From a bacterium (lineage in GTDB: Bacteria; JAMORN01), in the NCBI GenBank assembly GCA_027063545.1, contig JAMORN010000094.1:1-9911 (forward strand): a stretch of 9,911 bases of DNA. The letters run 5' to 3'. Under the pieces are notes generated by a model. It saw only the letters and a list, made by a program, of their open reading frames with translations. It was not told the DNA's origin and made no database searches. Below, piece by piece: positions 1-7,800 of the stretch (position 1 is its first letter; every line of letters begins with the position of its first letter). A program made the position numbers and the translations under genes.

Positions 1-21
1 TATATCCATAATTCCTTTCAT
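1..21 (-). CDS. 5' fragment of the next operon gene, probably FabZ (3-hydroxyacyl-ACP dehydratase)
   Basis: Only the first seven codons are present (MKGIMDI, ATG at 21..19); the rest lies beyond the window edge. The start is supported by a clear AGGAGG ribosome binding site at 38..33 that sits inside the last codons of lpxC. A second in-frame ATG at 9..7 would be about 23 nt from that site, so the first ATG is preferred. The product name rests on context: in many bacteria, especially Bacteroidota, lpxC is followed by or fused to fabZ, and FabZ proteins often begin with a short lead into a segment like M/L-D-I-x-E-I before the LPHRYPF motif. LpxA, the other common neighbour, usually begins with a different pattern (I-H-P-T-A). 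Seven residues cannot prove either. That a gene starts here is fairly sure; its identity is inference. Confidence 0.5.
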
Positions 22-25
22 CTTT

Positions 26-958
26 TTATTTTCCTCCTTTTTGTTTTCTTTTTATCAATTTAGCAAATTCTACATTACTTTTATGTCCCGGTCTGTAAAC
101 ATAAAATTTACCTTTTATTTTTTTATTTATCAAGTATAAATCTCCTATAAAATCTAAAAGTTTATGCACACATAATTCATTCTCTATTCTTAGATTCTTT
201 TCCTTTGATAAATATAGTTTACTATATGAATCTATTTCATTTAAATAATTCAAATCTAAATTAAAGTACTCTGATATTTTCCTTTTTTGTTCCTCTGATA
301 ATTGTATATCTTTTACTATTACAGCGGAATCTATACTACCACCTTTTATCAATTTATTATCTATTAAGTAAATAATTTCTGAAAGTAAAACAAATGTCCT
401 TGCTGGTGCTACACTTTGCTTATAATTATTTTTTCTCTCACTAAAAAAACATTTTTGTTTTCCTATAATATCCTGCGGATACTCTATCTCCAATGTTACT
501 TCAAATTCATTATAAGGTTCTACTTTTATATAAGAAAAACCATCATCATAAACTATTTCTTCCTGTATAAAAAGTATATCATTATAATTATCTGAATACT
601 TATATACACCTGTTTCTTCAATTTTTTTATAAATAGGAAGAGAAGAACCATCTAATATAGGCAACTCTGGGGAATCAACTTCTACTATCAAACTGTTTAT
701 TCCCCAAGCCCAGAATGCACTTAAAAAATGCTCTATTGTATAAACTAAATTATTACTATCTAATCCTAATATAGTATTTCTTTTGTTATCTATTATATTG
801 TCCGGGTCCACTTTTATTAACCTTGAATCTTTTATATCTACTCTTTTGAAAAATATTCCCTCTTCATATGAGGGCTTTAAAATACAACGTGTTTTACATC
901 CTGTATGAAGTCCATAACCTTCAAAAACAATCTCACTCCTAATTGTTATCCCTGCCAT
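26..958 (-). CDS. lpxC: LpxC, UDP-3-O-acyl-N-acetylglucosamine deacetylase
   Basis: LpxC is the zinc-dependent cytoplasmic enzyme for the first committed step of lipid A synthesis. It removes acetyl from UDP-3-O-acyl-GlcNAc and supplies the substrate of LpxD, encoded immediately upstream. The 310 residues match the usual single-domain length. Visible family signatures are GLHTG (16-20), the TIEH box with E76 and H77, ELPILDGS (98-105), ARTF (186-189), LIKGG (203-207), HKLLD (265-269, zinc-binding H265 and D269), GDLY (272-275) and RPGH with H292. Compared with E. coli, about 25 extra residues lie between ARTF and HKLLD, an insertion I associate with Bacteroidota-type LpxC. Those proteins are commonly fused to FabZ; here the protein stops at TAA 28..26 and a new gene starts 4 nt later in another frame. 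The ATG forms TAATG with the lpxD stop, and no good Shine-Dalgarno is visible, so coupled translation is likely. Confidence 0.96.
   Translation of the reverse strand: MAGITIRSEIVFEGYGLHTGCKTRCILKPSYEEGIFFKRVDIKDSRLIKVDPDNIIDNKRNTILGLDSNNLVYTIEHFLSAFWAWGINSLIVEVDSPELPILDGSSLPIYKKIEETGVYKYSDNYNDILFIQEEIVYDDGFSYIKVEPYNEFEVTLEIEYPQDIIGKQKCFFSERKNNYKQSVAPARTFVLLSEIIYLIDNKLIKGGSIDSAVIVKDIQLSEEQKRKISEYFNLDLNYLNEIDSYSKLYLSKEKNLRIENELCVHKLLDFIGDLYLINKKIKGKFYVYRPGHKSNVEFAKLIKRKQKGGK
33..38 (-). promoter_or_regulatory. Ribosome binding site for the gene starting at 21
   Basis: The minus strand reads AGGAGG, a perfect Shine-Dalgarno core, with 11 nt to the ATG at 21. It lies inside the reading frame of lpxC, where it encodes part of the C-terminal KGGK. 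The next gene's translation signal is therefore embedded in lpxC, with the lpxC stop (28..26) between the site and the start. Confidence 0.75.
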
Positions 959-960
959 TA
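956..960 (-). promoter_or_regulatory. TAATG stop/start overlap joining lpxD to lpxC
   Basis: The minus strand reads TAATG: TAA (960..958) ends lpxD and ATG (958..956) starts lpxC. The 20 bases upstream are A-rich and hold no recognisable Shine-Dalgarno core. This arrangement usually means ribosomes finishing lpxD restart on lpxC, which would tie the amounts of two consecutive pathway enzymes together. Confidence 0.7.
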
Positions 961-2016
961 TTTGATCTTATTTTTTAATTCCTCTATTTCTTTTTCAAGC
1001 TCTCGTATTTTTTTTACGTATTTTTCTAAATTATATAATAAACTTTCTGCTTTTCTCACCTCTATAAATTTCCTTGCAGGATATCCCGTCCATTCTTCTC
1101 CTGATGGGATACTTTTAGATACACCTGCTTTTGCTCCTACTTTTACAAAATCTCCTGTAGAAATATGCCCAACAAATCCAGCTTGACCACCTATTATATT
1201 ATATTTACCTATTTTAGTACTCCCAGAAATACCACTTTGTGCTGCTATTGCTGTATTCTCTCCAATTATAACATTATGGGCTATCTGAACTAAATTATCT
1301 ATCTTTGAGCCTTTTTTGATTATAGTAGATTTTAAAGCTGCTCTATCTATAGTAGTATTAGCCCCTATTTCAACATCATCTTCTATTATCACATTTCCAA
1401 CTTGAGGTATTTTTATATACTTTTCTCCATCAAAACTAAATCCAAATCCATCAGAACCTATAACACTTCCAGAATGAATTATTACATTATTACCTATCTC
1501 TACACTTTCTCTTATGGTAACATTGGGATATATTATAACATTTTCTCCTATTTTTACATTATCTCCTATATATACAAAAGGATAAATAATTGTATTTTTA
1601 CCAATACTAACGTTTTCACCTATATATACAAAATCACCAACAACAATATCTTTTCCTATTTCACTTTTAATAACAGTATATTTCCCCTCAAAATTAGGAG
1701 GCGCCATCTCAAAAAATAAAGTTATAAGCTTTTGAAAATCCAAATAAGGATTTTTAGATAAAAGAAAACATTTATTAGTATAATTTAAAAACTTTTCTTT
1801 TTCTGAGATAGGTACTATTATATAATAAGCATTTGTTGTTTCTATATATTTATAATATTTAGGATTATGTAAAAATGTTATATCATTTTCTGATGCCTCC
1901 TCTATTGGGGAGACATTATAAATAAAATCAAGCTTTATCTCCCCTAAAACTTCCCAACCAAAAAGTTCTATTAATTTTGATATCTCTAACTTACTATTTT
2001 TTCTTATTAAGTTCAT
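958..2016 (-). CDS. lpxD: LpxD, UDP-3-O-(3-hydroxyacyl)glucosamine N-acyltransferase
   Basis: LpxD transfers a 3-hydroxyacyl chain from acyl carrier protein to the 2-amino group of the LpxC product, the third step of lipid A synthesis in the cytoplasm. At 352 residues it has the family length. Residues 1 to about 110 form the N-terminal uridine-binding domain. Residues about 118-305 are a left-handed beta-helix with many hexapeptide repeats of the type I-G-x-N-V-x. The catalytic histidine is H247 in VQIAHNV, and a second conserved histidine is H284 in FVGH. GYPAR (311-315) is a tail typical of FCB-type LpxD. It is followed by a charged helix (about 323-352, heptad-like E, K and L) that probably packs in the trimer. 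The ATG is supported by GAAGGTGA just upstream. The gene begins inside the end of ompH (23 nt overlap) and ends in the lpxC start codon. Confidence 0.96.
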   Translation of the reverse strand: MNLIRKNSKLEISKLIELFGWEVLGEIKLDFIYNVSPIEEASENDITFLHNPKYYKYIETTNAYYIIVPISEKEKFLNYTNKCFLLSKNPYLDFQKLITLFFEMAPPNFEGKYTVIKSEIGKDIVVGDFVYIGENVSIGKNTIIYPFVYIGDNVKIGENVIIYPNVTIRESVEIGNNVIIHSGSVIGSDGFGFSFDGEKYIKIPQVGNVIIEDDVEIGANTTIDRAALKSTIIKKGSKIDNLVQIAHNVIIGENTAIAAQSGISGSTKIGKYNIIGGQAGFVGHISTGDFVKVGAKAGVSKSIPSGEEWTGYPARKFIEVRKAESLLYNLEKYVKKIRELEKEIEELKNKIK

Positions 2017-2515
2017 TGATCACCTTCTGGGTTAAATCATTTCTAGGATCTGCATATATTAAAATACCACTTGTAGCATTTATTATTACATCAAATCTTT
2101 CTTTTTGTGCAATTTTTTTAGCAACATCTTGTATTTCTTGAACTATAGGTTTTGTTAATTTTTCATTTTCCTGTACTAATAATCCATTATTGGGATCATA
2201 TACTTGTTGCATAAATTTTTGTAATTCTAAGTATTTTTGTCTTATTAACTCCTCTTTTTGTTTGATTTTTTCTTTAGATAAAACAACCCTTTGTTCTTCT
2301 AACTCATTCATCATTCTTTGAATCTCTTGATATCTTTTAGCCATCTCCTGCTCATAGGCTTGAGCTTTTTTATTTAATTCCTCTTGTACCTTTCTAAATC
2401 TAGGAACTTTTGCAATAACTTGATTCACATCAACATATCCTATTTTTTGAGCAAATCCATCCACTACAAAAAATGTTAATAATAAAACAAATGTTAAAAT
2501 TGTTAGTTTTTTCAT
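1994..2515 (-). CDS. OmpH/Skp-family periplasmic chaperone
   Basis: Skp/OmpH proteins are trimeric, jellyfish-shaped periplasmic chaperones that hold unfolded outer-membrane proteins for delivery to the BAM complex. The 173 residues fit the family. Residues 1-22 are a signal peptide (MKK, hydrophobic core, cleavage after GFA). Residues 23-35 ([13 protein letters not shown]) match the conserved first strand of the family. Residues about 38-110 are a long charged coiled coil (the tentacle), and 125-165 return to the body domain, ending in YADPRNDLT, a pattern common in OmpH proteins outside the gammaproteobacteria. I see no cysteine. The start is certain: AGGAGGT lies 5 nt upstream. Its place between bamA and lpxD is the classic bamA-skp-lpxD order of many diderms, which supports the assignment. 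The end overlaps lpxD by 23 nt in another frame. Confidence 0.92.
   Translation of the reverse strand: MKKLTILTFVLLLTFFVVDGFAQKIGYVDVNQVIAKVPRFRKVQEELNKKAQAYEQEMAKRYQEIQRMMNELEEQRVVLSKEKIKQKEELIRQKYLELQKFMQQVYDPNNGLLVQENEKLTKPIVQEIQDVAKKIAQKERFDVIINATSGILIYADPRNDLTQKVINELNKKK
2020..2027 (-). promoter_or_regulatory. Ribosome binding site of lpxD, inside the ompH coding region
   Basis: The minus strand reads GAAGGTGA, a good Shine-Dalgarno match ending 3 nt before the ATG at 2016 (the GG core is about 7 nt away). It overlaps codons near the end of ompH and fixes the lpxD start within ompH rather than after its stop. Confidence 0.65.
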
Positions 2516-2520
2516 CTGAT

Positions 2521-2527
2521 ACCTCCT
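2521..2527 (-). promoter_or_regulatory. Ribosome binding site of ompH/skp
   Basis: The minus strand reads AGGAGGT, 5 nt before the ATG at 2515. It is the strongest site inside the window and lies in the longest intergenic gap (2516-2544, 29 nt). That gap is too short for both a terminator and a promoter, and shows neither a hairpin nor convincing -35/-10 boxes. A strong independent site fits the need for much more chaperone than BamA. Confidence 0.8.
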
Positions 2528-2544
2528 ACTTTCATTTAGTTTAT

Positions 2545-4827
2545 TTAAAATTCTTGGTTTATTTGAAAATGTATTCTAAATCCACCTATTCTATCATATT
2601 CATCTATTATATTATTTTGATTAGAATCATATTTATCTAATCCCCAAGCAAAATCAAGCCCCAATATACCAAGACCTACTATAGAAGCCCTAAATCCAAA
2701 TCCTACAGATTTTTTTAGATCCATCATATTAACATCATAAAGTTCTTTCCATACATTACCCATATCTGAGAAAACTCCCATATAAAACATATGCTCTACA
2801 ATTGAAAATCTATAATTAAGTCTTACTAAATACATTACTTTTCCCGGTCCAAAAGAATTATCATTATATCCCCTTAAAATTCCATCCCAAGAGCTTCCTC
2901 CTATAAGGAAGAAATCTGATACTAAATTATTTCCATCTACATTACCCGGGAGTTCAATCAAATAACCAAATTTATTTTTTACCTCAAAAACAAATCTCCA
3001 AAAACTCTTAAAATATAAATTTGCTATAAATGTCTGTTTAAAATAATGCTTATCTCCCATTAAAATAGTTCCCGCTAATTCTGGATAATAACCAATAAAA
3101 CTTCCTTTTGTAGGAAACTCCGGCCAATCAGTAGAATTTCTATAGATTCCCATTTTTATTTTACTTACATAAAAGCTTCCTGGAACATATCCTCTTAACA
3201 AATAATAATCAGAAATATCAAAATATGTATATTTTTCTAAATAATATCCTAAAGAAATAGCAAAATAATCATCAGGCCATCTTAATTTTCTTCCACCTGT
3301 TATACTTCCTCCTGTTCTTATTCTGGACATATAATTATAATATAACTCTTCATGATATAAAGAAAATCCTATACTTGTAGGTGTCCAAAATAAATAGGGT
3401 TCTCTAAATGAAAATCCATAATATCTTTTTGTACTACCATATTCCATGTTTATTCCTAAATATTGTCCATTACCTCTAAAATTTGGTATAGCTAAACTAA
3501 AAGTACCTGTTAGACCATCTAAAGTATTATATGCAGCTCCTAGACTAATTTGTCCTGTAGGCTTTTCTTCAACTTTAAATACAATATCTACAGAATTTGA
3601 GTCATATGGAACAACATCTGGAATAACATTTTTAAAGAAATTAAGCTGTATTATTTCTCTCTGACTTCTTATAATATTTGATTGTCTATATATATCACCC
3701 GGTTTTACCCTTAGTTCTCTTCTTATTACAAATTCTTTTGTTTTTGTATTTCCTTTTATTATTACTTTATGAATATATGCAGGATAAGATTCATTTATAT
3801 AAAAATAAATGTCTACCAAACTATCTCTATATACATTCTTTGTTTTTATATTCATATAAATATAACCTTTTTCTGCATATAAAGAAGATATTTTATACTT
3901 TGCCTGTTTGAATTTTTTTATACTATAAACTTTTCCATATTTTATTCCAGTAGCCCTAGCCAATTGTAAAGAATCATAGATTGTGTTCCCTTTAAATATT
4001 AAATTTCCAAAATAATATCTATTCCCTTCGTTAATATCTATTTCAATCTTTACATTTCCATTGTCAAGATACTTTATTTTATAATCCTTTATCGTAACAT
4101 CAAGAAAACCATTATCTTTATAATAATTCTTTATCTTTTCTAAATCACTTTTTAAAGAATCCTCTATAAAATTCGCTCCCCAAAATCTCCAAAATTTTTT
4201 CTCCTTTAAACTCATTATTTTTTTAAGTTTGCCATCTGGTATACTTTTATTACCAACAAATCTAATTTTCTTTATTTTTACTTTATTCCCTTCATCAATA
4301 GAAAATGTTAAATAACATTTTGTTGTATCCCCATTTTTGAAATCAATTATATAATTAACATTTGCTTTACTATAACCTTTAGAATTATATAAATCTGTTA
4401 TTATCTTAACTGAGTTAAATAATCCATTCTTTGTTAAATAACCATCCTTTTTTAATGGTATTGTATCTAAAATATCCTTATCTTTAATTTCATGATTACC
4501 AATAATATTTATTTTAATAATCTTTGGATTCTCTCTTATAACAACCCTTACATCCACAGAATCATATCCTTTGACTCTGACCAGTACTTTTATATCATCA
4601 AATCTATCTGTCTTATACAAAAATTTTATTCCTCTCGCTACAATTGAAGGATTATATACCCCTCCCTTAATTAATCCTAAATTCTTTTCTACAATATAAG
4701 CTGTACTTTTAGAAAAGCCCCCTTCTACCTTTACATCTGATATATATAGTTTACTATTATACTGAGCATAAACAATACTTATACATGTAAATAATAATAT
4801 AAACATAAAAAACATTCTATTTCTCAT
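2545..4827 (-). CDS. bamA: BamA, outer-membrane beta-barrel assembly factor (Omp85 family)
   Basis: BamA is the core of the BAM machine, inserting beta-barrel proteins into the outer membrane. The 760 residues show a signal peptide (1-21, cleavage after VYA), five POTRA domains at about 27-101, 102-180, 181-268, 269-346 and 349-423, and a C-terminal barrel from about 424 to 760. POTRA cores are visible as repeated I-x-G-N segments (IIGN 108-111, FVGN 190-193, FKGN 278-281, IKGN 357-360). LRGY (651-654), after IGG, is the conserved loop-6 motif (V/L-R-G-F/Y). FSDMGNVW (686-693) is another barrel signature, and the last residue is phenylalanine, the usual outer-membrane targeting end. POTRA3 has a tryptophan-containing insertion (KFWRFWGANF, 211-220) I associate with FCB-group BamA. 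The penultimate hairpin carries an EF-hand-like acidic loop at 734-745. The ATG follows tamB by 2 nt, with AAGGGAG 10 nt upstream. Five POTRAs and the operon argue against TamA, which has three. Confidence 0.96.
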   Translation of the reverse strand: MRNRMFFMFILLFTCISIVYAQYNSKLYISDVKVEGGFSKSTAYIVEKNLGLIKGGVYNPSIVARGIKFLYKTDRFDDIKVLVRVKGYDSVDVRVVIRENPKIIKINIIGNHEIKDKDILDTIPLKKDGYLTKNGLFNSVKIITDLYNSKGYSKANVNYIIDFKNGDTTKCYLTFSIDEGNKVKIKKIRFVGNKSIPDGKLKKIMSLKEKKFWRFWGANFIEDSLKSDLEKIKNYYKDNGFLDVTIKDYKIKYLDNGNVKIEIDINEGNRYYFGNLIFKGNTIYDSLQLARATGIKYGKVYSIKKFKQAKYKISSLYAEKGYIYMNIKTKNVYRDSLVDIYFYINESYPAYIHKVIIKGNTKTKEFVIRRELRVKPGDIYRQSNIIRSQREIIQLNFFKNVIPDVVPYDSNSVDIVFKVEEKPTGQISLGAAYNTLDGLTGTFSLAIPNFRGNGQYLGINMEYGSTKRYYGFSFREPYLFWTPTSIGFSLYHEELYYNYMSRIRTGGSITGGRKLRWPDDYFAISLGYYLEKYTYFDISDYYLLRGYVPGSFYVSKIKMGIYRNSTDWPEFPTKGSFIGYYPELAGTILMGDKHYFKQTFIANLYFKSFWRFVFEVKNKFGYLIELPGNVDGNNLVSDFFLIGGSSWDGILRGYNDNSFGPGKVMYLVRLNYRFSIVEHMFYMGVFSDMGNVWKELYDVNMMDLKKSVGFGFRASIVGLGILGLDFAWGLDKYDSNQNNIIDEYDRIGGFRIHFQINQEF

Positions 4828-4829
4828 AT

Positions 4830-7800
4830 CTATTTATCTCCCTTCATTTTTAAAGGTATATTTAAAATAATTCCATAACTTGTATATGGCAAATATGTAT
4901 TTAGTGTTGGATCATAGTTAATCTTAAAATTTAATTGAACCATTGGATTTATATTATATTCTATACCTAAAGAATGAATTAATTTTAATTTATCAGTTGT
5001 AGACTCTTCCAATATACCTGAATAGTTTAAAAATAACCTATTGCCTAAATAAGTCCCAAAACCAAATGAAGTACCTCTTAATAAAGATACAAAATTTTTA
5101 TTTAGTAAATCTTTATCTGTATAATATGTGTAATAATTTGAAAATAAACGACTTCTAAAGTCTAAAAAATCAATAAATGGTAATTTTAAATACCTATTAA
5201 GCCATGAATTAATATATCTATCAACAAAATAGTCTTCTCCTAACTCTATTGTTTGCGCTGTTAATTTAACACTCTCTTCTTTATTACCAACTTCCTCTGG
5301 ATTTATGCCAAATATAGAAGAAAATATCTCCTTTTGTACAGATTCATAATCCCTAATATCAAGAAGAGCAGGATCTGATAATTCAAATTTTATCTCACCA
5401 GGTCTTCCCCTTGTTCTATAATATTCATCACCCTCTTCTTTTACTTTAATTATAAGCTCTATTTTTCTTGATGTATTATTAGAGCTTTTGGCAATATAAA
5501 ATGCTTTACCTGAAATAATTGGGATATTATTATAGGTACCATCATATAATTTCTCAGGTATAAACTCTAGAGTTATTCTTTCAATAGTAAAATATTTCCC
5601 ATAAAATATTCTACCATTTAGAGTTGAAGTTACTTCTCCATATAATCTTAATGTATAATAATTCCCTTTTACAATAATATATGATGTCTCATCTATTTTT
5701 GCCTTTATTATTTCTTTGCCTTTTAAATACTTTCTACTTTTAAAATAGTAAATAACATTTGATTTTGGCTTTACGTATAAGTCATATTTAACTCTATATA
5801 CAAAATCATTATCATCACTATTTGATAAGCTATCATTATTATAATTTTCATAATAGGATTCAGGGGGAGGAAAAGTAAATTTTGTATTTTCAATATAAAT
5901 TTTTCCTTTTATAGTAGGTGCTTCTAAAGGTCCTAATATTGAGAAATATTTTAAACTATCTTTACCTGCTATATATATTTTCCCTTTATCATGTTTATCT
6001 TGAAATAACGAAAAATGAACAGGTATACCCTTTTTGCTAGTTTTTATATTTATTATCCCAAAATCTAATATATTCTCAAGTTTTAAATGGGTATAAAATT
6101 TATTAAATGAATTAAAAATATAAATAGTATCTTTTTTTGATACATTTGTTGTTATATTAAATTTAACTTTATTATTTACTATATCTATTTTTCCTTTTAC
6201 ATTTTTTATATTAGGAATTAAATTATACATATATATATTATCTACATATAAATTTCCTGAACCATTTATATATAAAGAATCATTGTGAGTATGAATATTT
6301 ATGAATAACACAGAATTTTCATTCTCTACTTTTGAAAAAGCAGGAATATATTTATTAAATTCTTTCAATAGCTCTCCTTTGCCTATTAGGTGTAGAACTA
6401 AATTTCTATTATCCACTAATGGATATTTACCATTTGCATAAATCTTTAATTTTTTTGATATTGTGTTTATATTATTAAAAATAATAAAATTTGGTGTTAT
6501 TTTACCAATTATTTTAATATTATTTAAATAGGTCTTTTCTATTTTAATATTGCTCCCCAAAATTTTTAAATTACCTTTTATATTATCTTTTAACTCTAAT
6601 ATTTTATCTTTATAATAACTATTTAAAGATAAAATATAATTCAGCTTACCACCTAAAGTTAATCCTACTAAAGAATTCAACACCTTTAAATTCAATTTGT
6701 GTTTTTTTATGATAAGATATAGTTTTTTGTTCTTTAACTTTAGATTGGATATCTTAAGTATAGAGTATTTATCATAAAAAATATCAAGAGGATAACCCAA
6801 ATACAGACTATCTTTTGTATATACCAAATTAATATATGTTTTAAAATTTTTTGGAATGTCTTTAAATTTTATTTTATCTAATGTTAAGTATGTTCGAACA
6901 AAAGGGCTATCTAAACTCCCTGTTACTATAATTTCTCCTTTTAAATTTACTTTAAAAGGATAATCCTCATCTTTATATACTAGCTTAAAATTATTAAATC
7001 TTAAATTGAAATTTATATTGTTAGTATCACTTTGAAGATTAAAAATAACTCCTTTAGCAAATACTTCATCTTTATAGTTTAAATAACTTAAAATAATATT
7101 GTTTGTATCAACATTTAAAAGAAAATCAATTTTATATAAATAATTATTCACAAATATATTTGTGGAGTCCGAGAGAATTTTAAACTTATACCCATAATCA
7201 TTTATAACACCATTAATTTTTAAATTAGAATAGTACCAGAATAGCTTTCTATCATCATACTTTCCAGATAAATTTGCTTTTATATTATAGATACTATCAT
7301 CTTCTATATACATTGTAAAATTCGATTTTCCTTTACCAAATAACTTTGGAGTTTTAAAAGCCATATCAAGGGCTATATTATTAAAAGTACCATATACTTT
7401 TATTAAATTTGTATCTATAATATTGGTTTTTATATTAGCCAAATATGGAATATAAAAATTGATTAAATTCCCTTTTTTATATAAGCTAAATTTAGAATTA
7501 GGTTTTTTAAATACAATATTACCATATTTAAATTTATAAAAACGTCCATAACCATTTATATCAAAGTTAGAATAAATACTAATTTTAGAATTCTTTACTT
7601 CTGTATAAAAAATTATATTAAATAACTTAAGATAAGAAAAAAACTTTTTAAGAGTTATATCTATCTTCCAATTTAAAGAACTATCCATCTCAAATAAGAA
7701 ATAACCATATATCCTATTCTTTCTATAAAACTTTGTAATAACATTTAAATCCTTTTTTATAAAACTATAACTCCCAACACCTGAAAATTTCTCTATACTA

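Noticed and set aside
905-1186. Plus-strand open frame of 93 codons opposite the lpxC/lpxD junction
   Set aside because: It lies antisense to two well-recognised genes, resembles no family, and is expected by chance from the codon bias of the opposite strand.
1440-1680. Short repeated DNA motifs (such as variants of ttacatt and cctat) that resemble a tandem repeat
   Set aside because: They encode the hexapeptide repeats of the LpxD beta-helix, so the periodicity is explained by the protein fold.
1402-1719. Plus-strand open frame of 105 codons rich in Y, I, N and S
   Set aside because: It is the antisense of the regular hexapeptide repeats of lpxD; the repetitive composition comes from those repeats.
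2516-2544. Possible promoter or terminator between bamA and ompH
   Set aside because: The 29 nt hold a strong ribosome binding site and A/T-rich filler but no inverted repeat with a T-run and no spaced -35/-10 pair.
3446-3911. Two plus-strand open frames (72 and 77 codons) opposite bamA
   Set aside because: Both sit antisense to POTRA5 and the start of the barrel, and neither shows family features or a convincing start context.
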